From Pseudomonas asiatica (lineage in GTDB: Bacteria; Pseudomonadota; Gammaproteobacteria; Pseudomonadales; Pseudomonadaceae): 64,000 nt of DNA. The stretch is from contig NZ_BLJF01000001.1 of assembly GCF_009932335.1 (NCBI RefSeq), positions 1,178,001 to 1,242,000 of the forward strand, read 5' to 3'. Below are positions 54,918-63,196 of the stretch, one piece after another. How positions within the stretch are numbered: the first letter of the stretch is position 1; each line of letters starts with the position of its first letter. The notes beneath the pieces are model-generated. The model was not told the DNA's origin, did not search any database, and was given only the letters and a program-made list of their open reading frames with translations. A program made the translations under genes and the position numbers.

Positions 54918-55308
54918 GTTCGCTCTTCGTAGCGCCCAGGACCTCAACCGCCTCTACGGCGCCCTGCACGCCATCGACCTGACCAAGCCCAAGGTTGTGG
55001 TGATCAAGGACGAGAAGCGCCCGGACGTCTGCAACCGGAAGATGTGGGCAATGCTCCGCGACGTATCCCAGCAGGTGGAGTGGTACGGCCGCAAGCTCAC
55101 CGACGAGGACTGGAAGCACATCTTCAGCGCTGCGGTGCAGAAGCAGGACGCGGTACCGGGCATCGACGGTGGCTTTGTCGTCCTGGGCGTCTCGACCCGC
55201 AAGCAGTCGCAGAAGTGGTTCAGCGACCTGTTCGAAGTGATGCACGCCTTCGGGGCCGAGCATGGCGTTCGCTGGACTGAGCCGGATCGGTGGGGAGGGC
55301 GGTACTGA
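54910..55308 (+). CDS. ninB: NinB-type recombination protein
   Basis: 132 residues from GTG 54910. MWAMLRDVSQQVEWYGRKLTDEDWKHIFSAA and the later LGVSTRKQSQKWFSDLFEVMHAFGAEHGV are NinB (Orf/YbcN) features. Lambda Orf/NinB binds single-stranded DNA and SSB and acts as a recombination mediator. First of the nin-region recombination genes. Confidence 0.88.
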   Translation: MAEFALRSAQDLNRLYGALHAIDLTKPKVVVIKDEKRPDVCNRKMWAMLRDVSQQVEWYGRKLTDEDWKHIFSAAVQKQDAVPGIDGGFVVLGVSTRKQSQKWFSDLFEVMHAFGAEHGVRWTEPDRWGGRY

Positions 55309-55610
55309 TGCGTGTCGTATCCAAAAGGGTGCGCGAGAGCGCCCGCGGCCAGGACTGCACCGTCCGGATTCCCGGCACCTGCAACTTCAACCCTGAAACC
55401 ACCGTGCTGGCCCACCTGCCTTGCGGGCAAAAGGGCATGGGCATGAAGGGCTTCGACACCGTGGCGGTCTACGCCTGCAGCGCCTGTCACGACGCCCTCG
55501 ATGGCCGTGGGAAAGGCGAAGTGGACTGGTCCGACATGCCACGGGCGATCGCTGAGACTCATGAGGCGCTGATCCGGGCCGGCATTCTGACTGTGAAGGG
55601 GGCTGCCTGA
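55308..55610 (+). CDS. DUF1364 / YbcO-like nuclease
   Basis: 100 residues from ATG 55308 (TGATG junction). VRESARGQDCTVRIPGTCN, VLAHLP, KGFDTVAVYACSACHDALDGR: the four-Cys, His-containing DUF1364 pattern of phage HNH-like DNases (YbcO). Confidence 0.85.
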   Translation: MRVVSKRVRESARGQDCTVRIPGTCNFNPETTVLAHLPCGQKGMGMKGFDTVAVYACSACHDALDGRGKGEVDWSDMPRAIAETHEALIRAGILTVKGAA

Positions 55611-55963
55611 TGGAACTGACACTACCGTGGCCACCGGCCGCATGCAGCCCGAACGCCCGGGTGCACTGGTCCAGGAAGAGCAAGGCGGCCAAGTCCTACC
55701 GGGCAGCCTGCCACCTGCTGGCTAAGCAGGCCGGTATCAAAGCGCCGGAAGGTGACGCGCTGCTCATGCTCGAGTTCGTGCCGCCCGATCGCCGCCGGCG
55801 CGACGACGACAACCTGCTGGCGATGTTCAAGGCCGGCCGTGACGGCCTGGCTGATGCCCTGGGCATCGACGACAACGTGTTCGCCACCCAGATCAGGGTG
55901 AGCAAGGAAACGATCAAGGGCGGCGCCGTGCGCGTCCGTATCCAGGCGCAGGAGGCAGCATGA
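55610..55963 (+). CDS. rusA: RusA Holliday-junction resolvase
   Basis: 117 residues. LPWPPAACSPNARVHWSRKSKAAKSYR, and the active-site acidic run RRRDDDNLLAMFKAGRDGLADALGIDDNV (D65-D67 and D87/D88 region). It cuts Holliday junctions formed by phage recombination. ATGA-type coupling on both sides. Confidence 0.92.
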   Translation: MELTLPWPPAACSPNARVHWSRKSKAAKSYRAACHLLAKQAGIKAPEGDALLMLEFVPPDRRRRDDDNLLAMFKAGRDGLADALGIDDNVFATQIRVSKETIKGGAVRVRIQAQEAA

Positions 55964-56226
55964 CCAAAATAGCAATGATCGGCGGCCCGCCCACGCAGGC
56001 CTCCGAGGGCTGGTTGAAGCCGATGTTCCCGATCACCGGGCGGGCGCACTACTTCGAAAAAGAGTTCGAACTGCCGGCGCTGGACGGGCAAGGGGTGGCG
56101 GTGTCATGGCACTCCCTCTGCGGCATCGATGCCGTCAGCACCGGGAAAATGCCGATGTTCGATGCTGGAAACTGGGTTCGCTGCAAGCGCTGTGAGCATC
56201 AGATCGAGGGGAGGAGCGCAGCATGA
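55960..56226 (+). CDS. phage hypothetical protein with C-terminal CxxC
   Basis: 88 residues. HSLCGIDAVS and CKRCEHQIEG suggest a small zinc site near the C terminus. No known function. Confidence 0.65.
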   Translation: MTKIAMIGGPPTQASEGWLKPMFPITGRAHYFEKEFELPALDGQGVAVSWHSLCGIDAVSTGKMPMFDAGNWVRCKRCEHQIEGRSAA

Positions 56227-56351
56227 CCTGGACAATTTCAGATACCGCCGGCGCGCTGCTGCTGGCCATGACCATCGCATCCACCTGGTGCGTCGCCCGC
56301 GCCAAGGTCATCGCAATCCGCCGCAAGAAGGAGAACGGCCAATGCAACTGA
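56223..56351 (+). CDS. 42-residue membrane peptide
   Basis: ATG 56223 overlaps the stop of the preceding gene (ATGA), and the frame ends inside the next gene. MTWTISDTAGALLLAMTIAS and so on, one membrane helix then a basic tail AIRRKKENGQCN. Too short for most gene finders. Confidence 0.55.
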   Translation: MTWTISDTAGALLLAMTIASTWCVARAKVIAIRRKKENGQCN

Positions 56352-56932
56352 ACAGCGCGCGCCAAGCGTGGCACGACTGCCTCTACACGGCGTGGGATAG
56401 CCAGGGCGCCTTCATCGAGCAGTTGGGCCTGTTGGGCACCATGGTCCAGACCACGGAGAAGCAGCGGAAGGCGAGCCATGCGGTTCACCAGGCCCTGGCC
56501 GGTGGTGTGCAGTCGGCAATCGACAAGCTCAAGCCGCACGTCAAGGCCTTCGGGCATTTCATGTACGCGCCCCGGCTGGATGTCGACGACAAGGAAACGG
56601 CGGAGGAGGTCGTATTCCTGATGGTGCAGCAGCGATCGCCGCGCATGACCGCAGCCAAGCGGGAGAAGCTGGAGTACGTCGTGAAGGGCGTTATGGCCCG
56701 GTACCGGTACATGCACCAGGGCGGCCAGTCGGCCAATGACGATCCGCTGGAGTCGCCGGAGGGGTTCCGAGCATGGCTGAACGCGCATTACGGCGTGAAG
56801 CTTGAGTCGGTCCGCTGGGATAGGGAATGGGGCGGTTACGTGCGCCTGGCGTTCGATTGTTGCGAGGATCTGGACAAGGAGGCACTCAGTCCGATTGGCG
56901 CCGCAATAAGCGAAATGAAAAAGGCCGCATGA
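56342..56932 (+). CDS. putative late-gene antiterminator (Q-like) or late regulator
   Basis: 196 residues from ATG 56342 (GGAGAACGGCC upstream). Mainly helical, AKREKLEYVVKGVMARYRYM and an end with RLAFDCCEDLDKEALSPIG. I do not see a motif proving Q activity. The call rests on position: last gene of the early right operon, directly before a promoter-like sequence, a terminator and the late genes. Confidence 0.55.
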   Translation: MQLNSARQAWHDCLYTAWDSQGAFIEQLGLLGTMVQTTEKQRKASHAVHQALAGGVQSAIDKLKPHVKAFGHFMYAPRLDVDDKETAEEVVFLMVQQRSPRMTAAKREKLEYVVKGVMARYRYMHQGGQSANDDPLESPEGFRAWLNAHYGVKLESVRWDREWGGYVRLAFDCCEDLDKEALSPIGAAISEMKKAA

Positions 56933-56939
56933 GGCCCTA

Positions 56940-56968
56940 TTGCGTTCCCGCTCGGCTGGTGGCATGAT
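56940..56968 (+). promoter_or_regulatory. possible late promoter (PR'-like)
   Basis: TTGCGT (56940-56945), 17 bases, CATGAT (56963-56968). An alternative -10, GATAAT, is at 56980-56985. Both lie between the putative antiterminator gene and the terminator. Confidence 0.4.
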
Positions 56969-57010
56969 TTCGCCATCCTGATAATTTTGCCTTCGGCAAA
57001 CACCCACCTG

Positions 57011-57035
57011 AACCCGGCCATCGCGCCGGGTTTTT
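57011..57035 (+). terminator. intrinsic terminator before the lysis genes (tR'-like)
   Basis: AACCCGGC-CATC-GCGCCGGGTTTTT hairpin with T run, 80 bases after the putative antiterminator gene and before the first late gene. Confidence 0.85.
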
Positions 57036-57050
57036 GCGTTTGGAGGGAGC

Positions 57051-57314
57051 ATGTCCCGTTCCACATGCTGGAGCCTGCTTGCTTTCTCCATGGCCCTGGC
57101 CAGTTACGCCATGCATCGCGACATCAGCGCGAACATCTTCCTGGGCTGCATCTTCATCATCCAGGGCCTCAAAAGACCTGGCGGCTCAACCCAGGAGCGC
57201 CGGGCGCTCTTTCTGGCTGCCGCACTGAGCGCGGGCATCCTCATTTTTGCGGTATGGGCGCTGGCCACTGGGATCGACTTCCGCGGGCCCGCGCCATTCC
57301 GCTACAAACACTAA
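57051..57314 (+). CDS. small membrane protein of the lysis region
   Basis: 87 residues with three hydrophobic stretches (about 5-20, 26-40, 53-72), joined by short basic loops. GGAGGGAGC before the ATG. Probably a holin accessory or holin-like protein; not assigned to a family. Confidence 0.6.
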   Translation: MSRSTCWSLLAFSMALASYAMHRDISANIFLGCIFIIQGLKRPGGSTQERRALFLAAALSAGILIFAVWALATGIDFRGPAPFRYKH

Positions 57315-57324
57315 GGGACTGAAC

Positions 57325-57714
57325 ATGGTCGATGCCGCTTCTGCAGCTGCCTGCACGGTTGTAGGGCTTGGCGGCATTGCCCTCGCAAGCTGCCTTCCCA
57401 CGATTGATCTGAACGCTGTTGTATGCGCCTTCGGTGGCGCGCTGCTCTTCATCCTGTGGGCGAAGGACATAACCCTCTGGCAGCGCATGGGCTACCTGCT
57501 CGCTGGCTGGATCGGCGGCTACTACGGCTCGGCCGAGATCCTGGCCCAGGCCTGGACGAAGACCAGCGGCATCGCTGCCTTCAGCTGTGGACTCGCCACT
57601 GTCCTGGTGAGCATCAGCGTACTGGAGTCGATCACCACCGGCAAACTGCCGAAGTGGGTAACCGAGCTGCCAGCAGCAATTGGCAGCCTGTTCCCCAAGC
57701 GAGGGGGCCAATGA
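57325..57714 (+). CDS. putative phage holin
   Basis: 129 residues from ATG 57325. About four hydrophobic segments: residues 8-24, 30-47 (FGGALLFILWAKDITLWQRMGYLL), 58-72 and 85-105, ending in a basic LFPKRGGQ. It resembles holins of Pseudomonas phages. Overlaps the next gene by four bases. Confidence 0.7.
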   Translation: MVDAASAAACTVVGLGGIALASCLPTIDLNAVVCAFGGALLFILWAKDITLWQRMGYLLAGWIGGYYGSAEILAQAWTKTSGIAAFSCGLATVLVSISVLESITTGKLPKWVTELPAAIGSLFPKRGGQ

Positions 57715-58028
57715 CCCTAGACCAAACCATCACCCTGGCCCATGCCGGGTTCTGCGGCGGTATCTGCTTCGTCATAGCGTTCATGTACCGGCGGGGCGAG
57801 TCGAGCTACAAGTTCCTGCCCAGCCTCTGTGCCTTCTGCCTGGCATCCCTGTTCGGTCAGGAGTGGCTGAGCATCGTCGGCGCGATCCTGCTGTACGGGC
57901 AGTGGCCGGCCACCTCGGTCCCCAGCACCCTGATATTCGGGATCCTGTTCATCCTGGCGCTGCGCTCGAAGGGCAATGTGGCCAGGTTGTTTGATCAGTC
58001 CAGGCACAGGCCGCGCGCCACAAAATAG
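57711..58028 (+). CDS. putative three-span holin
   Basis: 105 residues from ATG 57711 (ATGA overlap). Three predicted helices (about 6-26, 36-52 and 58-86) and a very basic C terminus SRHRPRATK, the layout of phage holin family 3-type proteins. No endolysin follows. Confidence 0.7.
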   Translation: MTLDQTITLAHAGFCGGICFVIAFMYRRGESSYKFLPSLCAFCLASLFGQEWLSIVGAILLYGQWPATSVPSTLIFGILFILALRSKGNVARLFDQSRHRPRATK

Positions 58029-58050
58029 CGATGCTCCGTTTCGTGGCGCG
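58014..58050. repeat. CGCGCCAC palindrome, copy 2
   Basis: CGCGCCAC (58014-58021) and GTGGCGCG (58043-58050), flanking the holin stop codon. A related inverted repeat is at 51104-51141. It could terminate the holin transcript or the minus-strand gene on the other side. Confidence 0.5.
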
Positions 58051-58068
58051 GGCCAGGAAGGCTGGCGG

Positions 58069-58272
58069 TTACTTTTGGTTCAGCGCCTGCTGGATCTGAT
58101 CTGCATACTTCGACAGGTTGTCCATCTCGTCTGCAAGTTGGGCCTGCTTCACGGTTGGGCTAGCGATGCGAGCGGCTATCAGTTCGAGTGCGGCTGCTAC
58201 TGCGGTGGCTCGGTAAACGTCAGCACCTCCGCTGATCGCATTATTGATGATCGTTTCGTATGTGGTTGCCAT
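58069..58272 (-). CDS. minus-strand hypothetical protein in the late region
   Basis: 67 residues: YETIINNAISGGADVYRATA and helices KQAQLADEMDNLSKYADQIQ. GGAGC before the ATG. It is the only minus-strand gene among the late genes and has room for its own promoter, so it may be expressed from the lysogen. No domain known. Confidence 0.65.
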   Translation of the reverse strand: MATTYETIINNAISGGADVYRATAVAAALELIAARIASPTVKQAQLADEMDNLSKYADQIQQALNQK

Positions 58273-58373
58273 TTGAAGCTCCGTTTCGTTGGTAGAGCGG
58301 AGATCAATACAGGCAGCGAGCCACTATTTCAACACCTGCCACAGCGAGGCACCTAAGTCTCAAGGAATTCCCT

Positions 58374-58994
58374 ATGGCGCTGACAGCAAAACAGCAGCGC
58401 TTCGTCGACGAATACCTGATCGACCTGAATGCCACGCAAGCCGCTATCCGCGCTGGATTCAGCGCTAAGACTGCCAGACAGGCGGGTAATCGTCTGTTGA
58501 CAAATGTTGACATTCAGCAGGCCATCCAGGCTGGCATGGAGGCGCGCTCTGGAAGGGTAGCCATCACCCAGGACATGGTGCTCCGAGAGCTGGCCAAGAT
58601 AGGGTTCAGCGACATCCGGAAGGTGGTCCGCTGGGGCGAGACGATGGTGCGCATGGTCGAGGCAGAAGAGGGCGGCACCGAAGACATGGTGCCGTACCAC
58701 GGCCTTGCGCTGATCGACTCCGCCGAGATCGACGACGACACGGCCGGCGCCATTGCCGAGGTGTCCCAAGGCAAAGAAGGGCTGAAGGTAAAGCTGCACG
58801 ACAAGAAGGGTGCGCTGGTCGACATCGGGCGGCACCTGGGTATGTTCGGGCATGGCGGTCCTTCTGAGCTTGACGAAGAGCTCAAGCGACTGGAGATCGA
58901 GAAGCGCAAGGCTGAGCTGAAGGCCCTGCAAGCCGGGTCGCAGTCGTCCAACGCCCAGCTGCTGGCTGATCTGATTGCGAGGTTGCCAGGATGA
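58374..58994 (+). CDS. terminase small subunit
   Basis: 206 residues. ALTAKQQRFVDEYLIDLNATQAAIRAGFSAKTARQAGNRLL is the terminase_2 (XtmA) HTH region. The middle part has DIRKVVRWGETM, and the C-terminal coil ELDEELKRLEIEKRKAELK is for assembly. It recognises the packaging site. AAGGAATTCCCT before the ATG. Confidence 0.92.
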   Translation: MALTAKQQRFVDEYLIDLNATQAAIRAGFSAKTARQAGNRLLTNVDIQQAIQAGMEARSGRVAITQDMVLRELAKIGFSDIRKVVRWGETMVRMVEAEEGGTEDMVPYHGLALIDSAEIDDDTAGAIAEVSQGKEGLKVKLHDKKGALVDIGRHLGMFGHGGPSELDEELKRLEIEKRKAELKALQAGSQSSNAQLLADLIARLPG

Positions 58995-60310
58995 ACACCG
59001 GTAACCTGATGCTCGATCGCCAGCTGGCCCGCTGGTACAAGCTCAAGGATCACCCGGTACAGCTCGCCCTCATGGCGGCCGTGCCGTCTGGTATCCGTTT
59101 CCCCCTGGTTCCGGCCGGGCGCCGTAGCGGCAAGACCGAACGATTCAAGCGGTTCCTGGTGAAGCAGGCCACGGCCTACAGTGGCCCGTACTTCGCTGCG
59201 GCTCCCACTCATGCCCAGGCCAAGAAGATCTTCTGGGACGACCTCAAGGCTTTCACGCTGTCGAGCATGCATAGCCGCCGGCCTTCCGAGTCGGACCTAA
59301 TCATCTACCTGGAGAACGGTAGCGAGATACACGTCATCGGCCTGGACAAGCCTCAGCGGATCGAGGGTATCCCGTGGACTGGTGGTGGCATCGACGAATT
59401 CGCCGACGTTAAGCCGGACGCCTGGGAGGCAAACATCCTGCCGGCCCTCAATACCGTCAACCCGACCATGCCTGACTACCGGGCTTGGTGCTGGCTGCTG
59501 GGCGTGCCTGATGGCCTGAACCACTACTACGACCTCTGCCAGCAGGCCGAGACAGGGCAGGATCCGAACTTCCGCGTGTTCCACTGGAAGTCAGCAGAGA
59601 TCCTGCCGCCGGACGTCATGGATGCCATGAAGCGCGCCATGTCGCCCAAGCAATTCAAGCAGGAGTTTGAAGCCAGCTTCGAGACGGCCTCGGGTCGGAT
59701 CTACGAGGATTACGGCAAGCATAACCAAACGTCTGCCACCATCGAGCCGCATGAGCAGCTGATGTGGATGCACGACCAGAACTTCACGCCTCTATCGTCG
59801 GCCATCGGTGTCCGGCGCAACAACGGCAAGGATCTGTACCTGCTTGATGAGATCGTACTGACCAGCGCCATATCGCGCCAGGCGGCCGTCGAGTTCGTTG
59901 AGCGTTACAAGGATCACAAGAACAAGCATGTGCTGATCTACGGAGACCCGGCGGGCAAGGCCGGCGAGAAGCATGGTCACGCATCGGACTACACCGACAT
60001 CGAGGCCGTGCTGAAGGCGAGCGGGTGGCGCTACACGCGCAAGGTTAAGCCTGCACACCCGGCCATCAAGGACCGGCAGAACGCTGTCCGGGCCAAGATC
60101 CTGACCGCATCCGGGGAGAGCAGCCTCTTCGTCAACCCGGTGACCGCGCCTTGGTGCCACAAGGGCCTGGCCACAGTCCAGCTTCAAGAAGGTTCGACGT
60201 TCCAAGAGGACCAGAAGAACCAGTATCAACACATCACAACCGCGATCGGCTACTGCGTCGACGTTGAATGGCCTGCGAAGGGCCGATTCTCCTACGAAGG
60301 TGTTACCTAA
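58991..60310 (+). CDS. terminase large subunit
   Basis: 439 residues. ATPase: Walker A GRRSGKT (43-49), Walker B GGGIDEFAD (131-139), coupling motif in the WCWLLGVPDG region. C-terminal RNase H-like nuclease with YGDPAGKAGEKHGHASDYTD supplying acidic residues. DNA-packaging motor and nuclease. Overlaps the small subunit by four bases. Confidence 0.94.
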   Translation: MNTGNLMLDRQLARWYKLKDHPVQLALMAAVPSGIRFPLVPAGRRSGKTERFKRFLVKQATAYSGPYFAAAPTHAQAKKIFWDDLKAFTLSSMHSRRPSESDLIIYLENGSEIHVIGLDKPQRIEGIPWTGGGIDEFADVKPDAWEANILPALNTVNPTMPDYRAWCWLLGVPDGLNHYYDLCQQAETGQDPNFRVFHWKSAEILPPDVMDAMKRAMSPKQFKQEFEASFETASGRIYEDYGKHNQTSATIEPHEQLMWMHDQNFTPLSSAIGVRRNNGKDLYLLDEIVLTSAISRQAAVEFVERYKDHKNKHVLIYGDPAGKAGEKHGHASDYTDIEAVLKASGWRYTRKVKPAHPAIKDRQNAVRAKILTASGESSLFVNPVTAPWCHKGLATVQLQEGSTFQEDQKNQYQHITTAIGYCVDVEWPAKGRFSYEGVT

Positions 60311-61629
60311 TGGGCGTAGTCCGATACCTCAGCGACAAGCTGGTGAACCTGGTGGCGAACCTGGGCACCGAGCGCGACAAGGCATCGGGCTCGACGTATG
60401 CGCCGGTGATCCTGACCGACGAGCAGCTGGTGAACGCATATCGCGGGGCCTGGCTTCCGCGCAAGATAGTGGACATCCCTGCTTTGGACGCCACTCGGCG
60501 CTGGCGGGCATGGCAGGCTGACAAGGCCCAGATCGAGAAAATCGAGGCTGAGGAGGTTCGCCTTGACCTTCGAGCCAAGGTGAAGCAGGCCATGACCCGG
60601 GCCCGGCTGTTCGGCGGGGCGGCCATCTTCATCGGCACGGGAGAGACGAACACTGCGGTGCCGCTGAACCCTGAGCGAATCCAGTCAGGCGGCCTTAAGT
60701 ACCTGGCCGTCATGAATCGCCGGCAGTTGTCCCCGACCGAGATCGAACAAGATCCCCAGTCGGAGCGCTTCGGCAAGCCCAAGGCCTACCGCCTGGCTGA
60801 TAGCCAGGTGGAGATCCACCCATCTCGCCTGGTGATCTTCTCCGGGGCCGAGCATCCCGACCCTGACCTGGCCCCGGCCAACATCTTCGGCTGGGGTGAT
60901 TCGGTCCTCCAGGCGATTTTCGAAGCCATCAAGCAGTCGGACGGCACCATGGCCAACGTGGCCAGCCTGGTGTTCGAGGCCAAGGTCGACGTCATCCGCA
61001 TCCCTGACTTCATGCAGAGCCTGCAGGACGACGGATACCGCAAGCAGGTGCTGGAACGCATCACCCTGGCAGCCACTGCCAAGGGCATCAACGGTACGCT
61101 GCTGCTGGACAAGGAAGAGGACTATGAGACGAAGTCGGCGAGCTTCGGCACGCTGCCTGACATCATCGACCGATTCCTGCAGGCCGTATCCGGTGCGGCC
61201 GACATTCCGGCTACCCGTTTGCTCGGGCAGTCGCCTTCCGGCCTGAACTCCACCGGCGAGGCCGACCTTCGCAACTACTACGACCGCATCCAGGCGCTGC
61301 AAGAACTTGACATCACCCCGGCCCTGAAGCTGCTCGATGACTGCCTGATCCGCTCGGCGCTTGGCTCCAGGCCGGCCCAGATCCACTACGTGTGGAACCC
61401 TCTCTGGCAGCCGACGGCAAAAGAGCGGTCCGAGATCAGCAAGCAGACGGCCGAGACCCTCAAGATCCTTGGCGAAACGAAGCTCTGGCCTGAAGACGCG
61501 CTGAGCAAGGCAGCTACCACGCTGCTGGTCGAGCAGAGCGTTTTGCCGGGCCTTGAGGCGGCAATCGCTGAGTTCGGCTCTGAACTGCCCGACGAAGAAG
61601 AGCCAGACGACGTTACGGCCACGCCCTGA
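60310..61629 (+). CDS. portal protein (DUF1073 family)
   Basis: 439 residues from ATG 60310 (TAATG junction with terL). ARLFGGAAIFIGTGETN, PSRLVIFSGAEHPD, FGWGDSVLQAIFEAIK, and the tunnel-region LLGQSPSGLNSTGEADLRNYYDRIQ are DUF1073 portal features. Forms the dodecameric DNA channel at the capsid vertex. Confidence 0.92.
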   Translation: MGVVRYLSDKLVNLVANLGTERDKASGSTYAPVILTDEQLVNAYRGAWLPRKIVDIPALDATRRWRAWQADKAQIEKIEAEEVRLDLRAKVKQAMTRARLFGGAAIFIGTGETNTAVPLNPERIQSGGLKYLAVMNRRQLSPTEIEQDPQSERFGKPKAYRLADSQVEIHPSRLVIFSGAEHPDPDLAPANIFGWGDSVLQAIFEAIKQSDGTMANVASLVFEAKVDVIRIPDFMQSLQDDGYRKQVLERITLAATAKGINGTLLLDKEEDYETKSASFGTLPDIIDRFLQAVSGAADIPATRLLGQSPSGLNSTGEADLRNYYDRIQALQELDITPALKLLDDCLIRSALGSRPAQIHYVWNPLWQPTAKERSEISKQTAETLKILGETKLWPEDALSKAATTLLVEQSVLPGLEAAIAEFGSELPDEEEPDDVTATP

Positions 61630-61637
61630 GGTAAACC

Positions 61638-62735
61638 ATGCACATCACAGACACAGTCAGCCTGGGCGACACCAGGCTGAACGATTCCGGCTACCTGGAA
61701 GCTTTTGCGCTCACTGCGCGCACCGGCATTCAGCAGTACCTGGGCGCCGAAGTAGGTCGGCCTGACCTGAAGGTCGTGAACGTCTACCGCGACGAGAAGG
61801 AGGTCTTCTCCAAGCGATCGCTGGAGTCGTTCTCCAAGATCCCGATGACCAATGACCACCCGGGCCAGCCGGTCACGGCTGCCAACTGGAAGAAGGTGGC
61901 GGTGGGCACGACCGGCGACGAGGTGCTGCGCGACGGCGAGTACCTGAAGATCGGCCTGAAGATCACCGACGGTGACGCCGTAGCCGCGGTGCAAGCCGGC
62001 AAGCGCGAACTGAGCGTGGGCTACAGCTGCGAACTGGTTTGGGAGGACGGGGAAGCCCCGGACGGCACCAAGTACCAGGCCAAGCAAACCAACATCATCG
62101 CCGACCACATCGCCATCGTTCAGCGCGGGCGGGCCGGCAGCCGGGCAAGCATTGGCGACTCCTGGCCACAACACACCCCAACCCCCGAGGAAAAACCCAT
62201 GACCCTGAAGACGGTTACCGTCGACGGCATCCCGGTTGAAGTAACCGACCAGGGCGCCGTTGTCATCGCCACCCTGCAAGGCCGCCTGGCCGACGCCGCC
62301 ACCAAGCTCAGCACCACCGAGGCTGCGCACGCCACTGCAATGGCAGCCAAGGACGCTGACCTGGCCAAGAAGGACGCCGAGATCGATGACCTCAAGTCCA
62401 AGCAGATCACCGACGCGCAGATCGACGAGCGCGTGAAGGCCCGAGGCGACCTGATCGCCAAGGCCAAGGCCATCCACGACGGCGATTACGCCGGGAAGAG
62501 CGATGCCGAGATCCGCAAGGCCGTGGTCGTCGCCAAGATCGGTGACGCTGCCATCGCCGGCAAGACCGATGCCTACATCGATGCTCGGTTCGACCTGCTG
62601 GTCGAGGACGCCGCCAAGGACCCGGTCCGCCAGCACCTGATCAATCAGGACGGCAAACCGCCGAAGCCCAATGACAACGGCCAGCAGGCCTACGAGCAGC
62701 GTCTGAACGACGCCTGGAAAGGGGGTGCCAAGTAA
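61638..62735 (+). CDS. capsid maturation protease fused to scaffold (DUF2213)
   Basis: 365 residues. The N-terminal DUF2213 protease-like domain (about 1-180): GYLEAFALTARTGIQQYLG, MTNDHPGQPV, GKRELSVGYSCELVW and ADHIAIVQRGRAGSRA. A C-terminal scaffold-like region (about 187-365) has a coiled coil (KDADLAKKDAEIDDLKSK) and an unstructured C terminus. An internal start at 62200 may give the scaffold alone. Confidence 0.87.
   Translation: MHITDTVSLGDTRLNDSGYLEAFALTARTGIQQYLGAEVGRPDLKVVNVYRDEKEVFSKRSLESFSKIPMTNDHPGQPVTAANWKKVAVGTTGDEVLRDGEYLKIGLKITDGDAVAAVQAGKRELSVGYSCELVWEDGEAPDGTKYQAKQTNIIADHIAIVQRGRAGSRASIGDSWPQHTPTPEEKPMTLKTVTVDGIPVEVTDQGAVVIATLQGRLADAATKLSTTEAAHATAMAAKDADLAKKDAEIDDLKSKQITDAQIDERVKARGDLIAKAKAIHDGDYAGKSDAEIRKAVVVAKIGDAAIAGKTDAYIDARFDLLVEDAAKDPVRQHLINQDGKPPKPNDNGQQAYEQRLNDAWKGGAK
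62200..62735 (+). CDS. nested scaffold protein from internal start
   Basis: ATG 62200 is seven bases after GAGGA (62188-62192), in frame in the protease-scaffold gene, exactly at the domain border (MTLKTVTVDGIPVEV). Product 178 residues, comparable to lambda Nu3 inside gene C. Inferred from the ribosome-binding site and domain layout. Confidence 0.5.
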
Positions 62736-63187
62736 TGGCCGTTCAAACCAGCTACACCGCGACCATTCGAGCCGGCCTGCCGGGCATGATCGTGGACACG
62801 ATCCCGAAGACCCTGATCTCCCGCACCGTTGAGGCTGCTGGCGGCCTGGCGTTCGGCGTCCCGGTTATCCAGGGCACTGCCGACAAGGCTGGCCGTGCTG
62901 CCACCACCGGCGACACCGCAGCCAAGTTCGTCGGCATCAGCGTCCGCGATCGCTCGGTCAAGGCCGAGGCCAACCAGTACAGCCAGTACGAATCGGCCCG
63001 CGTGATGACCAAGGGCGCCATCTGGGTAACCGCTTCCGTGCAGGTAGCCGCTGGTGACCCGGTCTACTTCGTGCCGGCTACCGGCGCCTGGACCAACGTG
63101 GCCACCAGCAACGTACTGGTCGCGAACGCCCGTTTCGACACCAGCACCACCGGTGCCAACCAACTCGCTCAAGTCCGCCTGGGCTAA
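62735..63187 (+). CDS. capsid cement / head decoration protein
   Basis: 150 residues, no cysteine, beta-rich. GDTAAKFVGISVRDRSVKAEANQYSQYESARVMTKGAIWV matches phage structural cement (DUF2190/gp24-like) proteins encoded before the DUF2184 capsid gene. One-base stop/start overlap with the protease gene. Confidence 0.82.
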   Translation: MAVQTSYTATIRAGLPGMIVDTIPKTLISRTVEAAGGLAFGVPVIQGTADKAGRAATTGDTAAKFVGISVRDRSVKAEANQYSQYESARVMTKGAIWVTASVQVAAGDPVYFVPATGAWTNVATSNVLVANARFDTSTTGANQLAQVRLG

Positions 63188-63196
63188 GGAGAAACC

